Notes: generated by a model not told the origin, from the sequence alone. Positions 32,820-41,829 are shown, numbered from the stretch's first letter. The stretch: DNA of 64,000 nucleotides from Actinophytocola sp036555685 (GCF_036555685.1 NZ_DATBKY010000299.1:17518-81517); one strand, 5' to 3'. Numbers and translations: made by a program.

Positions 32820-34000
32820 GATGCTCCTTCCGGGAACGGGAGCCCCACGTAGTTCTCGGCGAACGACGCCGCGGCCGCGGTCGACGTGGTCAGGTAGCGC
32901 AGCTGGGAGAGCTGCAGCTGCCGGGTGAACGGGTCCGCGTCCGGCGCGCGGTGCAGCATCGAGGTCATCCACCACGAGAAGTGCTGCACCCGCCAGACCC
33001 GCGACAGGCAGACGTCCGAATAGGACTCCAGACCGGACTCGTCGCCGCTGGCGAAGAATCGGTCGAGGGCGGCGGCGAGCACCGCCACGTCCACGACCGC
33101 GAGGTTCAGTCCTTTCGCCCCGGTGGCCGGGACGATGTGCGCCGCGTCGCCGGCGAGGAAGACCCGGCCGTGGCGCATCGGCTCGACCACGAAGCTGCGC
33201 AGCGCGGTGATCGCCTTGTCCACGATCGGGCCGTCGTGCAGCTCGAAGCCGGTCGTGCGGCCGAGCCGGGTGCGCAGCTCGTCCCACACCCGCTCGTCGG
33301 GCCAGGTGTCGACCGACTCGTCCGGCGAGACCTGCAGGTAGAGCCGGGTCAGCCGCGGCGAGCGCATGCTGTGCAGCGCGAACCCGCGGTCGTGCGAGGC
33401 GTAGATCAGCTCCGCGGCGGACGGTGCGACTTCGGCGAGCACGCCCAGCCACGCGTACGGGTACTCGTAGTGGTACTCGGTCAGCGCGCCCGCCGGCACC
33501 GACGGCCGGCTCACGCCGTGGAAGCCGTCGCAGCCGGCCACGACGGCACAGCGCAGCTCCTCCGTCCGTCCGTTGTGGACGTAGCGGACCACGGGGGAGC
33601 CGGTGTCGTGGTCCTCGATCGCCTCGGCGCGCGCCTCGAACAGCAGCGGCCTGCCGGTGGCCAGCCGGGCCGCCACGAGGTCCTTCACGAGCTCGTGCTG
33701 GCCGTAGATCGTCAGCTCCCGGCCGGCCAGCTCGGTGAGCGGCACGTGGTGGCCGACGCCGTCGAACAGCAGCTCGAGCCCGCGGTGGACCAGCCGCTCC
33801 CGGTGCAGCCGCTCGGCCAGGCCGGCCTTCGTCAGCAGGTCGACCGTGCCCTGTTCGAGCACACCGGCCCGGATCCGCGCCTCGATGTGCGACCGCGTGT
33901 GCCGTTCGAGCACGACGGAGTCGATGCCGCGCAGGTGCAGCAGGTGCGCGAGCAGCAGACCGGCCGGTCCGGCGCCGACGATGGCTACCTGGGTCCGCAT
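32816..34000 (-). CDS. pobA: 4-hydroxybenzoate 3-monooxygenase (394 aa)
   Basis: FAD-dependent aromatic hydroxylase that converts 4-hydroxybenzoate to protocatechuate using NAD(P)H and O2. FAD motif GAGPAG (residues 9-14), the conserved ARIRAGVLEQGTVDLL, the DG motif region CDGFHGVSRPSV and the GD motif FLAGDAAHIVPATGAKGLNLA are all PobA-like, as is HEYPYAWLG-like EYPYAWLGVL. It is at the normal length of about 394. Its stop overlaps the small ORF, and it directly follows the aldehyde dehydrogenase gene (one-base spacing). Protocatechuate would be cleaved by the divergent PcaGH. Confidence 0.93.
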   Translation of the reverse strand: MRTQVAIVGAGPAGLLLAHLLHLRGIDSVVLERHTRSHIEARIRAGVLEQGTVDLLTKAGLAERLHRERLVHRGLELLFDGVGHHVPLTELAGRELTIYGQHELVKDLVAARLATGRPLLFEARAEAIEDHDTGSPVVRYVHNGRTEELRCAVVAGCDGFHGVSRPSVPAGALTEYHYEYPYAWLGVLAEVAPSAAELIYASHDRGFALHSMRSPRLTRLYLQVSPDESVDTWPDERVWDELRTRLGRTTGFELHDGPIVDKAITALRSFVVEPMRHGRVFLAGDAAHIVPATGAKGLNLAVVDVAVLAAALDRFFASGDESGLESYSDVCLSRVWRVQHFSWWMTSMLHRAPDADPFTRQLQLSQLRYLTTSTAAAASFAENYVGLPFPEGAS

Positions 34001-35470
34001 TCAGAAAGGGTATTCCGGGATCTGGCCACGCATCGTGATCCACCGCGAGTCGGTGAACGCGTCGAGGTTCGCCGAGCCGCCGAACCGGGCGCCGGTGCCG
34101 GAGTCGAGCACGCCGCCGAACGGCGCGACGGCCTCGTCGTTCACCGTCTGGTCGTTGATGTGCACGATGCCGGTCGGGATCCGCTCGGCCAGCGCCAGCC
34201 CGCGCATCGCGTCGCCGGTCAGGATCGACAGCGACAGCCCGTAGGCGCTCTCCGCGGCGAGCGTGGCGGCCTCGTCCGCGGAGGAGAACCGGACGATCGG
34301 CGCGACGGGGCCGAACACCTCGTTCGCGTAGGCCGGCATGTCGGTACGCACGCCGTCGAGCACGGTCGGCCGGTAGAACAGGCCCTCGTACGTGCCGCCG
34401 GCCGCCAGCCGCGCGCCCGCGTCCACAGTGGACGTGACGAGTTCGTGCACCTTGTCCCGCTGGCCCGCGTCGATCAGCGGGCCGAGGGCCACCTCGCCGG
34501 TCGGGTCGCCGACCGGCAGTGCGTTCGCGTGGGCGGACAGCGCCTCGATGTAGGCGTCGGCGACGCCCTCGTGCACCAGGTGCCGGCCCGCGGTCATGCA
34601 GATCTGGCCCTGGTGCAGGTAGGAGCCCCACGCGCCGGCCGAGACCGCGCGCTCGATGTCCGCGTCGTCGAGCACGATGAGCGCCGAGTTCCCGCCGAGC
34701 TCCAGGTGTACCCGCTTGAGGTGGCGGGCGGCGAGCTCGGCCACCACGCGCCCGGTCCGGCTCGACCCGGTGAACGAGACGACGCGCACGCTGGGGTCGG
34801 TGACCAGCGCGGAGCCGGCCTCGGCTCCGCCCGGCAGCACGTGCAGCAGCCCATCGGGCAGGCCGGCCTCGGCGAGCACGGCGGCGATCGCGAACCCGCC
34901 GCTGACTGGCGTGCGCAGGTCGGGCTTGAGTACCACCGCGTTGCCCAGCGCGAGCGCGGGCGCGACCGAGCGGGTCGAGAGGATCAGCGGCACGTTGAAC
35001 GGGGAGATCACGCCGACCACGCCTACCGGCACCCGGCGCAGCAGCGAGAGCCGCGGCTCGGTCGTCGGCAGGATCTCGCCCGGCGAGCGGGACGCGAGCG
35101 CGGCGGCCTCGTAGCACTCCTGCGCGGCCACGCCGACCGCGAACGCGGCGAGCCCGGCGACCGCGCCGGTCTCGCGGACGACCCAGCCCCGCAGCTCGTC
35201 GGCGTGCTCCTCGATCAGCGTGCCGGCGCGGCGGAGCACCGCGGCCCGTTCCGTGAAGGTCGCCGCCGCCCACTCGCGTTGCGCGACCGCGGCGCCGGCG
35301 GCCGCGGCCGCGACGTCCTCGGCGTCGGCGATGCCCGTCGTACCGAGCTCGGCACCGGTGGCCGGCTCGACGATCGGTGCGGCGCCACCGCGCGGCTTGA
35401 CCCATCCTCCACTGTAGACACTGCCGGCGAACGCGCCGGGGTCCAACACGGTGGCCATCGATGTGGTCAT
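34001..35470 (-). CDS. Aldehyde dehydrogenase, benzaldehyde/vanillin dehydrogenase type (489 aa)
   Basis: NAD(P)-dependent ALDH: VHLELGGNSALIVLDDAD holds the active-site Glu, and LHQGQICMTAGR the catalytic Cys291. ISPFNVPLILS, FTGSSRTGRVV for the cofactor loop and EVFGPVAPIVRF follow the family pattern. GQICM and the FNVP segment are shared by benzaldehyde, vanillin and p-hydroxybenzaldehyde dehydrogenases. Placed before pobA, it probably oxidises 4-hydroxybenzaldehyde to 4-hydroxybenzoate. A second in-frame ATG four codons later (MATVLD) is an alternative start. Confidence 0.85.
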   Translation of the reverse strand: MTTSMATVLDPGAFAGSVYSGGWVKPRGGAAPIVEPATGAELGTTGIADAEDVAAAAAGAAVAQREWAAATFTERAAVLRRAGTLIEEHADELRGWVVRETGAVAGLAAFAVGVAAQECYEAAALASRSPGEILPTTEPRLSLLRRVPVGVVGVISPFNVPLILSTRSVAPALALGNAVVLKPDLRTPVSGGFAIAAVLAEAGLPDGLLHVLPGGAEAGSALVTDPSVRVVSFTGSSRTGRVVAELAARHLKRVHLELGGNSALIVLDDADIERAVSAGAWGSYLHQGQICMTAGRHLVHEGVADAYIEALSAHANALPVGDPTGEVALGPLIDAGQRDKVHELVTSTVDAGARLAAGGTYEGLFYRPTVLDGVRTDMPAYANEVFGPVAPIVRFSSADEAATLAAESAYGLSLSILTGDAMRGLALAERIPTGIVHINDQTVNDEAVAPFGGVLDSGTGARFGGSANLDAFTDSRWITMRGQIPEYPF

Positions 35471-35504
35471 GGCGACTTTCCTTCCTGCTCAAGCTTCCTG
35501 TTCG

Positions 35505-36467
35505 CTACGGGAACAGGTTCTCCACGTGCGCGGGCTTCGCCAGCAGCCCGTCCTCGAGCGCCAGGTCGGCGAGAGTCTGCATCGAGTCGCGGTTCACGTC
35601 GGCCGGCCACTTCGGCAGCGTCAGCTTCTCGATCGTCGCCGGGTCGATCTCGGTGTAGCTGCTGATGATCTTCCGCGCCTCGTCCGGATGGTCGTCCGCG
35701 TAGGCCAGCGACTCCTGCATCGCGGCCGTGAACCGCTTGACCATGCCCGGGTTGTCGACCTTCTGCTGGAGCCCGGTGAAGTACGTGGCCACCGTCAGGT
35801 TCAGCGCGGTGTCCACGTAGCTGTCGGCGATCTTGCGCCCGCCCTGGGCCAGCACCGCCTGCTGGAACGGCTCCACGACGAAGACCGCGTCCACGTCGCC
35901 CGCCTTCAACGCGGCCGGCTGGTCCGGGAACGGCATCGGCGTGAACTTCACCTTCGCCGGATCGCCGCCGTCCTTGCGGACCGACTGGCGCACGGTCGTG
36001 TCGACGATGTTCTGCAGCGTGTTGGCCGCGACCGTCTTGCCCTCGAGGTCCTTCGGCGACTTGATCGGGCTGTCCCCGCGGACCATCAGCGCGGCGAAGT
36101 CCTGGTCGTGCACGCCGGTGGACGCGACACCGTTGGACACCATCTTCACCGGGTTGCCCTCCTGCTGCGCGAGCAGGAGCGACACGACGTTGCTGAAGCC
36201 GAACTGGTACTTCTGGCGGACCACCGCCGGGATGATGTCCGCGCCGCCCGCCTCCTGCTTGAGCGTCACGTCCATGTCGCGCTTGGCGAAGAAGCCCTTC
36301 TGCACGCCGAGGTAGATCGGCGCCACGTCCAGGATGGGGATGACACCCACCGTGACCTTGTCCGGCTGCCGCAACGTCGACACTTGTTCCGTGCCTTCGC
36401 TGGCGCTGCACGCGGTCGCCAGCAGCGTCGTGGACAACAGGAGAACGGCGAGGTGTCGGAGCCTCAT
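35505..36467 (-). CDS. ABC transporter substrate-binding lipoprotein, NMT1/SsuA type (320 aa)
   Basis: A lipoprotein signal with lipobox LLATACSA (Cys20) anchors it to the outer face of the membrane. The mature part has the NMT1/THI5-like fold: VGVIPILDVAPIYLGVQKGFFAKRDMDV, FSNVVSLLLAQQ, LEGKTVAANT and VDAVFVVEPFQQA. Members bind sulfonates, taurine, pyrimidines, riboflavin or aromatic acids. With the ATPase and two permeases in the same operon, and next to aldehyde dehydrogenase and pobA, an aromatic aldehyde or acid is the likely ligand. Its ATG overlaps the ATPase stop (ATGA). Confidence 0.85.
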   Translation of the reverse strand: MRLRHLAVLLLSTTLLATACSASEGTEQVSTLRQPDKVTVGVIPILDVAPIYLGVQKGFFAKRDMDVTLKQEAGGADIIPAVVRQKYQFGFSNVVSLLLAQQEGNPVKMVSNGVASTGVHDQDFAALMVRGDSPIKSPKDLEGKTVAANTLQNIVDTTVRQSVRKDGGDPAKVKFTPMPFPDQPAALKAGDVDAVFVVEPFQQAVLAQGGRKIADSYVDTALNLTVATYFTGLQQKVDNPGMVKRFTAAMQESLAYADDHPDEARKIISSYTEIDPATIEKLTLPKWPADVNRDSMQTLADLALEDGLLAKPAHVENLFP

Positions 36468-37258
36468 CGAGACTTTCCTTCCAGCTTGGCCTTCTGGATC
36501 TGCGCGTACACCCTCCCACGCAGTTCCGTGAACCGCGGATCCCCGCGGGTCGCCAGCTGGTCGCGATCGGCCGGCAGGTCGATCGGCAGGTCCTCGGCCA
36601 CATGCGTCGGCGATGCGGAAAGCATTATGACCCGCTCGCCGAGATAAACGGCCTCATCTATGTCATGAGTGACGAAAAGCAGGGTCACGCCGAACCGCTG
36701 CCACACCGACCGGATGAGATCCTCCAGGTCCGCCCTGGTCTGCGCGTCGACGGCCGCGAACGGCTCGTCCATCAGGAGTACGCGTGGCTGGTAGGCGATG
36801 GCGCGGGCGATCGCGACCCGCTGCTGCATGCCGCCGGAGAGCTGCCACGGGTACGCAGCCGCCGCGTCCGCGAGCCCCACCGCGTCCAGGGCCTCGGCGA
36901 CCAGCCGGCGCCGCTGCTCGCGTTTCTTGCCGGCCGCGCGCAGCGGCAGGTCGACGTTGTCCGCGACGCGCAGCCACGGGAACAGGCTGCGGCCGTACTC
37001 CTGGAACACGACCGCGAGGCCCTCCGGCGGCCCGGTGACCGGCGTGCCCGCGACCTTCACCTCGCCGCTGGTCTGCCGCAACAGGCCGGCGATGCAGCGC
37101 AGCAGCGTCGTCTTGCCGCAGCCGGACGGGCCGACGACGCACACGAAGCTGCCCTCGGCGATCTCGAAGCTGATCTCGCCGATGGCCTCGACGTGGCGGC
37201 CGCGGCCCCCCGCACCGCCGCCGTACACCTTGTGGAGCTCGGTGACCGTCAGCATCAT
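36464..37258 (-). CDS. ABC transporter ATPase, SsuB/TauB type (264 aa)
   Basis: Importer ATPase with Walker A GPSGCGKTT, Q-loop VFQEYGRSLFPW, signature LSGGMQQRV, Walker B VLLMDEPFAAVD and His in VTHDIDEAV. These fit the nitrate/sulfonate/taurine family. It powers the two permeases encoded upstream. The ATGATG start gives two possible initiators, both overlapping the permease stop. Confidence 0.88.
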   Translation of the reverse strand: MMLTVTELHKVYGGGAGGRGRHVEAIGEISFEIAEGSFVCVVGPSGCGKTTLLRCIAGLLRQTSGEVKVAGTPVTGPPEGLAVVFQEYGRSLFPWLRVADNVDLPLRAAGKKREQRRRLVAEALDAVGLADAAAAYPWQLSGGMQQRVAIARAIAYQPRVLLMDEPFAAVDAQTRADLEDLIRSVWQRFGVTLLFVTHDIDEAVYLGERVIMLSASPTHVAEDLPIDLPADRDQLATRGDPRFTELRGRVYAQIQKAKLEGKSR

Positions 37259-38031
37259 CGCTCCTTCTGTGCGGCGCGGCTGCCGTGGTACCAGTCCAGC
37301 ACCCGGTTCTCGACCAGCCGGAACAGCACGGCCAGCAGGACTCCGAGCAGGCCCAGCAGGATCACCCCGCTCCACATCTGGGGGATCTGGAACCCGTCCT
37401 TGAACTGGATGACCGTGTAGCCGAGCCCGCTGCTCGCGGCGAACATCTCGCTGATGACCATGAGGATGATGCCGATCGAGAGCGCCTGGCGCGCGCCGGT
37501 CACGATCTGCGGGCTGGCCGAGCGCAGCACCAGGTGCCACCAGCGCAGCCGGCCGCGGATGCGGTACGTGCGGCAGGTGTCGGCGAGCACCTCGTCGACC
37601 GCGCGCACGCCCTCGACCGTGTTGAGCAGGATCGGCCAGACGCAGCCGGAGATGATCACGAGGATCTTCATGGTGTTCCCGATGCCGGCGATCAGCACGA
37701 GGATCGGCACCAGCACGGGCGGCGGGACCGCACGCAGGAACTCGAGCAGCGGCTCCACGGTCGCGCGCAGCGTCCGGCTCGACCCGATCAGCATGCCGAG
37801 CCCGACACCAAGCACGAGCGCGGCCGCGTACCCGACCGCGAGCCGCGCGAGGCTCGGCAGCACGTCGTCGGCCAGGCGCGGGCCGAACCACGTCTGCGGG
37901 AACACCTCGACGATGTTCTTCAGCGGCGGGAAGTAGAAGTCCGTGCTCCCGGCGCTCGCGAACCACCACACGACGACGAGCACGACCGGCAGCCCGATCG
38001 CGATCCCGGTGCGCTTCAGCACGTTCGTCAC
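37255..38031 (-). CDS. ABC transporter permease, SsuC/TauC type (258 aa)
   Basis: Six membrane helices with the BPD-transport inner-membrane motif EVLADTCRTYRIRGRLRWWHLVLRSASPQIVTG (the EAA loop that docks the ATPase). Start GTG overlaps the preceding permease stop (GTGA). Forms half of the importer channel; two different permeases in one operon suggest a heterodimer. Confidence 0.87.
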   Translation of the reverse strand: MTNVLKRTGIAIGLPVVLVVVWWFASAGSTDFYFPPLKNIVEVFPQTWFGPRLADDVLPSLARLAVGYAAALVLGVGLGMLIGSSRTLRATVEPLLEFLRAVPPPVLVPILVLIAGIGNTMKILVIISGCVWPILLNTVEGVRAVDEVLADTCRTYRIRGRLRWWHLVLRSASPQIVTGARQALSIGIILMVISEMFAASSGLGYTVIQFKDGFQIPQMWSGVILLGLLGVLLAVLFRLVENRVLDWYHGSRAAQKER

Positions 38032-38804
38032 GCCGGCGTCGCCTCCGTCCGCATCGCCGGGTGCCAGTGCAGCGCGCGCCGCTCGGCGGCCCGGGTGAGC
38101 ACGTTCGCGAGCACCCCGAACACACCCGTGACGACGATCAGCGCGTACATCACCGCGACCGCGCCGCTGGACCGCGCGGTGGCGATCTCCCGCCCGAGAC
38201 CGGGCGAGCCGACGACCAGCTCGCCGGTGATCGTGAGGATCAGCGCGACCGTCGCGGCCAGCCGCACGCCGGTCGCGACGTAGGGGAGCGCGGTCGGCCA
38301 GACGAGGTAGCGCACCCGGTCCCACCGGCCGAGCCGGTATGAGTGCGCGGTGTCCTGCGCGACCGGGTCGATGTCCGCGACCCCGTGCAGCACCTGGACG
38401 AGCACCTGCCAGAACGACGCGTACACGACCAGCACGAGCGTCGAGGTGATCGTCGAGCCCCACAGCACGACGACGAGCGGGATCAGCGCGACCGACGGGA
38501 TCGGCCGGAGGAACTCGATCGTCGACGCGGTCGCCGCACGCAGGACCGGGATGGTCCCGATGACCACGCCGAGGACCACCCCGGCAGCCACCGCGACGGC
38601 GAGGCCGAGCAGCCACGTGCGGACGGTGTCGAGCACCGCGAACCAGAACTGCCCGTCGCCCAGCTGACCGGCGAGCGTGCCGATGATCTCGCTCGTCGGC
38701 GGCGCGTACCGCCGCGGCACGAGCCCGATCCGCGGCGCGATCTCCAGCAGCAGCGCGAAGCCGAGCAGCCCCGCCACACCCAGGTAGGCGCGGTGTCGGC
38801 GCAT
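38028..38804 (-). CDS. ABC transporter permease, SsuC/TauC type (258 aa)
   Basis: The EAA-type loop is present (DPVAQDTAHSYRLGRWDRVRYLVWPTALPYVATG). Helices include VAGLLGFALLLEI and WLLGLAVAVAAGVVLGVVIG. First gene of the minus-strand aromatic operon. GGATGGAG lies at good distance before the ATG at 38804; a GTG six codons earlier is the alternative. Its promoter faces the divergent pca operon, with a palindrome between. Confidence 0.85.
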   Translation of the reverse strand: MRRHRAYLGVAGLLGFALLLEIAPRIGLVPRRYAPPTSEIIGTLAGQLGDGQFWFAVLDTVRTWLLGLAVAVAAGVVLGVVIGTIPVLRAATASTIEFLRPIPSVALIPLVVVLWGSTITSTLVLVVYASFWQVLVQVLHGVADIDPVAQDTAHSYRLGRWDRVRYLVWPTALPYVATGVRLAATVALILTITGELVVGSPGLGREIATARSSGAVAVMYALIVVTGVFGVLANVLTRAAERRALHWHPAMRTEATPA

Positions 38805-38862
38805 AAGCGGCACTCCATCCACCTGCCACAGGTTCGAGGACGTTGTTCGGAGATCGCACGCT

Positions 38863-38957
38863 CGTTCTCATGGAGAACGTAGGTGCCGGCACTGCCAGCG
38901 TCAACCGTTGACGGGCGTCGGCTCGGTACCTATCGTGCGAACAGAGAACGCCCGTTC
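38863..38957. promoter_or_regulatory. Candidate IclR (PcaR-type) operators in the divergent aromatic promoter
   Basis: CGTTCTCATGGAGAACG (38863-38879) is a perfect inverted repeat around ATG. GAACGCCCGTTC (38946-38957) is a second, inverted-polarity repeat of the same GTTC/GAAC half-site. The first is close to the transporter operon and the second lies 30 bp before the CoA-transferase start. IclR regulators of the beta-ketoadipate pathway bind GTTC-type repeats of this kind, and the IclR gene ends the divergent operon. Confidence 0.55.
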
Positions 38958-38986
38958 GTAGTGCGTACACCGTGGGGAGGCCGCCA

Positions 38987-39802
38987 GTGGCCGAGCTCGT
39001 AAGCCTGGCCGACGGGATATCTCAGCTGGTCCGGGACGGGGACACGGTCGCGCTGGAGGGTTTCACCCATCTCATCCCGGTCCAGGCGGCCCAGGAGGTC
39101 ATCCGGCAGCGCAGGCGGGACCTCACGCTCGTGCGGATGACGCCGGACATCGTGTACGACCAGCTGATCGGCGCGGGCTGCGCGCGCAAGCTGGTGTTCG
39201 CGTGGGGCGGCAACCCCGGTGTCGGGTCGCTGCACCGGTTGCGGGACGCGGTCGAGAACGACTGGCCGGCGCCGCTGGAACTGGAGGAGCACAGCCACGC
39301 GGGGATGGCGAACCGCTACGTGGCCGGCGCGTCCGGCCTGCCGTTCGCGGTGCTGCGCGGCTACCACGGCACGGACCTCGCAAAGCACACGGCCACCATC
39401 AAGACGGTCACCTGCCCCTTCACCGGCGAGGAGCTGGCCGCGGTGCCGGCGATCCGTCCGGATGTGACGGTCGTGCACGCCCAGCGCGCGGACCGGGCCG
39501 GCAACGTGCAGCTGTGGGGGCTCGTCGGCGTGCAGAAGGAGGCGGTGCTCGCCGCGCGGCGGTCGCTGGTCACCGTCGAGGAGGTCGTCGACTCGCTCGA
39601 GCCGGTGCCGGACGCGGTCGTGCTGCCGTCGTGGGTGGTGTCCGCGGTGGCGGTGGTGCCGGGCGGCGCGCGGCCGTCGTACGCGCAGGGTTACTACGAT
39701 CGGGACAACGACGCGTACCGGGCGTGGGACGCGGTGAGCCGCGACCGCGACCGGTTCCTGGCCTGGCTGGCGGCGAGCATCTACGCGGTGACCACGCCAT
39801 GA
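38987..39802 (+). CDS. 3-oxoadipate CoA-transferase-type alpha subunit (CatI/PcaI, 271 aa)
   Basis: CoA-transferase family I, alpha chain: VRDGDTVALEGFTHLIPVQAAQEVIRQ at the start, GAGCARKLVFAWGGNPGVGSLHRL, LPFAVLRGYHGTDL and VHAQRADRAGNVQLWG. The GFTHLIP opening fits CatI-type 3-oxoadipate transferases and also IpdA-like proteins of steroid breakdown; the adjoining pca genes favour 3-oxoadipate. The second GTG is taken as start because GGGGAGG stands before it. Confidence 0.8.
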   Translation: MAELVSLADGISQLVRDGDTVALEGFTHLIPVQAAQEVIRQRRRDLTLVRMTPDIVYDQLIGAGCARKLVFAWGGNPGVGSLHRLRDAVENDWPAPLELEEHSHAGMANRYVAGASGLPFAVLRGYHGTDLAKHTATIKTVTCPFTGEELAAVPAIRPDVTVVHAQRADRAGNVQLWGLVGVQKEAVLAARRSLVTVEEVVDSLEPVPDAVVLPSWVVSAVAVVPGGARPSYAQGYYDRDNDAYRAWDAVSRDRDRFLAWLAASIYAVTTP

Positions 39803-40572
39803 GCGAGCGTGCGGGCGAATCGATGTCACCGGACTTCACGGCAGCCGAGATGATGAGTGTCGAGGCGGCCCGGGCGCTCGCCGGGCACACGTCGTGCTTC
39901 GTCGGCATCGGACTGCCGAGCACCGCGGCCAACCTGGCCCGCCGGGTGCACGCGCCGGGCCTGGTGCTCATCTACGAGTCGGGCGCGATCGGCGCGAAAC
40001 CGTCCCGCCTGCCACTGTCCATAGGGGACGGTGAGCTCGCGGAGACGGCCGACGCGGTGGTGAGCGTGCCCGAGGTGTTCAACTACTGGCTGCAGCCCGG
40101 CCGGATCGACGTCGGGTTCCTGTCCGCCGCGCAGCTGGACCGCTTCGGCAACCTGAACACGACGGTCATCGGTGGCTACGACGACCCGCGCGTGCGGCTG
40201 CCCGGGTCCGGTGGCGCGCCGGAGATCGCCGCGTCGTGCCGCGAGGTGTTCATCATGGTGCGCCACGGGCTGCGGACGTTCGTCGACCGCGTGGACTTCG
40301 TGACGTCGGTCGGCTTCGGCGACGGGTACGACTCGCGGGAGAAGCTCGGCCTGCGCGGGCGCGGCCCGGTGCGCGTGGTCACCGACATCGCCGTGCTCGA
40401 ACCCGATCCGGTGTCGCGTGAGCTGACGCTGACCCGGGTACACCCGGGGGTGGACGTCGCGGACGTGCGGGCGGCGACCGGCTGGGACCTGAAGGTCGCC
40501 GACGAGGTGGCGGTCACCGAGCCGCCGACGGACGAGGAGCTGGCCGTGCTGCGCCGGCTGGAGGAACAGTGA
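39799..40572 (+). CDS. 3-oxoadipate CoA-transferase-type beta subunit (CatJ/PcaJ, 257 aa)
   Basis: Beta subunit carrying the CoA-ester Glu in LIYESGAIGAKP, with SCFVGIGLPSTAANLA, GFLSAAQLDRFGNLNTTVIG and VFIMVRHGLRTFVDRVDFVTS. It pairs with the alpha subunit, overlapping it by ATGA. Together they transfer CoA from succinyl-CoA to 3-oxoadipate. The IpdB alternative keeps similar motifs but in that enzyme the Glu acts in hydrolysis. A second in-frame ATG (MSPDF) is eight codons further. Confidence 0.8.
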   Translation: MSERAGESMSPDFTAAEMMSVEAARALAGHTSCFVGIGLPSTAANLARRVHAPGLVLIYESGAIGAKPSRLPLSIGDGELAETADAVVSVPEVFNYWLQPGRIDVGFLSAAQLDRFGNLNTTVIGGYDDPRVRLPGSGGAPEIAASCREVFIMVRHGLRTFVDRVDFVTSVGFGDGYDSREKLGLRGRGPVRVVTDIAVLEPDPVSRELTLTRVHPGVDVADVRAATGWDLKVADEVAVTEPPTDEELAVLRRLEEQ

Positions 40573-41267
40573 GCACACCGGGCTACCGACGCGATCCCGG
40601 CGGCACGCATCCGCCGTTGCTGACCCCGGCGTACGCCTCGACCGTGCTGCGCGCGCCGAGCCGGGAGCCGGTGCTGCTGCCGCACTCGCTCACCGAGATC
40701 ACCGGCCCGCTGCTCGGCGAGGGCCGGGTCCTGCCGACCGACCACGACCTGACCAAGCAGCACGACGGCGAGCCGCTGGGGGAGCGGATCATCGTGCACG
40801 GCCGGGTGCTCGACAGCGACGGCCGGGCCGTGCCGGACACCCTGGTCGAGCTGTGGCAGGCGAACTCGGCGGGCCGGTACGCCCACGACCGCGACCAGCA
40901 CCCGGCACCGCTGGACCCGAACTTCACCGGCGTGGGCCGGTGCGTCACCGACTCCGGCGGGCGCTACCGGTTCGTCACGCTCAAGCCGGGCGCCTACCCG
41001 TGGCGCAACCACGAGAACGCCTGGCGCGCGCAGCACATCCATTTCTCGCTGTTCGGGCGCGCCTTCGTGCAGCGGCTGGTCACGCAGATGTACTTCCCCG
41101 GGGATCCGCTCTTCTACCAGGACCCGATCTACAACGCCGTGCCCGATGGCGCCCGGCACCGGATGATCTGCGCCTTCGACCTGTCGGAGACCGTGCCGGA
41201 GTGGGCGCTCGCGTACCGGTTCGACATCGTCCTGCGCGGCCGGGACCAGACGCCGATGGAGGCCTAG
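40569..41267 (+). CDS. pcaH: Protocatechuate 3,4-dioxygenase beta subunit (232 aa)
   Basis: Intradiol ring-cleavage dioxygenase. The N-terminal PcaH-specific part (YRRDPGGTHPPLLTPAYAST, SLTEITGPLLGEG) precedes the catalytic domain: VELWQANSAGRYAHD with iron-ligand Tyr, FVTLKPGAYPWRNHENAWR with the second Tyr, and AQHIHFSLFG with both His ligands; RLVTQMYFPGDPL follows. The subunit holds the non-heme Fe(III) and opens protocatechuate to 3-carboxy-cis,cis-muconate. GTG start overlaps the CoA-transferase stop. Confidence 0.93.
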   Translation: MSTPGYRRDPGGTHPPLLTPAYASTVLRAPSREPVLLPHSLTEITGPLLGEGRVLPTDHDLTKQHDGEPLGERIIVHGRVLDSDGRAVPDTLVELWQANSAGRYAHDRDQHPAPLDPNFTGVGRCVTDSGGRYRFVTLKPGAYPWRNHENAWRAQHIHFSLFGRAFVQRLVTQMYFPGDPLFYQDPIYNAVPDGARHRMICAFDLSETVPEWALAYRFDIVLRGRDQTPMEA

Positions 41268-41812
41268 TGGAGCTCACGCCGTCGCAGACCGTGGGGCCGT
41301 TCTTCGCGCACGCGCTGACGTGGGAGGACGGCCCGTACGTGGTGCCGCCGTCGGCCGAGGGCGCGTTCTGGCTGCGCGGCGTGGTGTACGACGGCGCGGG
41401 CGAGGTCGTGCCGGACGCGCTGATCGAGAGCTGGCAGGCCTCGCCCGACGGCCGGTTCGACCACCCCGACGACCCGCGTGGTGCGGTCGCGGGCTTCCGC
41501 GGCTTCGGCCGCTGCCCCACGGACGCGGCGGGCCGGTGGGGTCTGCACACGGTGCGCCCCGGCCGGGTGCCGGGCGCGGACGGTAGGTTGCAGGCGCCGC
41601 ACATCGACCTGTCGGTGTTCGCGCGTGGCCTGCTCGACCGGGTGGTGACCCGGGTGTACCTTCCGGCCGAGCCGTCCAACGTGGACGATCCAGTGCTCTC
41701 GTCGGTACCCGCCCGGCTGCGGGACACGCTGGTAGCGGCGCCGGCCGGGGACGGGTACAGGTTCGACATCCGGCTGCAGGGCGCGGGTGAGACGGTCTTC
41801 TTCAGTGTCTAG
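41267..41812 (+). CDS. pcaG: Protocatechuate 3,4-dioxygenase alpha subunit (181 aa)
   Basis: Shares the intradiol fold but lacks the complete iron-ligand set, as expected for PcaG: LTPSQTVGPFFAHAL at the N-terminus, DALIESWQASPDGRFDHP, FGRCPTDAAGRW and APHIDLSVFARGLLDRVVTRVYLP. It completes the alpha-beta catalytic unit with PcaH. The TAG of pcaH and its GTG share one base (TAGTG). Confidence 0.92.
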   Translation: MELTPSQTVGPFFAHALTWEDGPYVVPPSAEGAFWLRGVVYDGAGEVVPDALIESWQASPDGRFDHPDDPRGAVAGFRGFGRCPTDAAGRWGLHTVRPGRVPGADGRLQAPHIDLSVFARGLLDRVVTRVYLPAEPSNVDDPVLSSVPARLRDTLVAAPAGDGYRFDIRLQGAGETVFFSV

Positions 41813-41829
41813 CCGTTAGGAGTGTTGTC

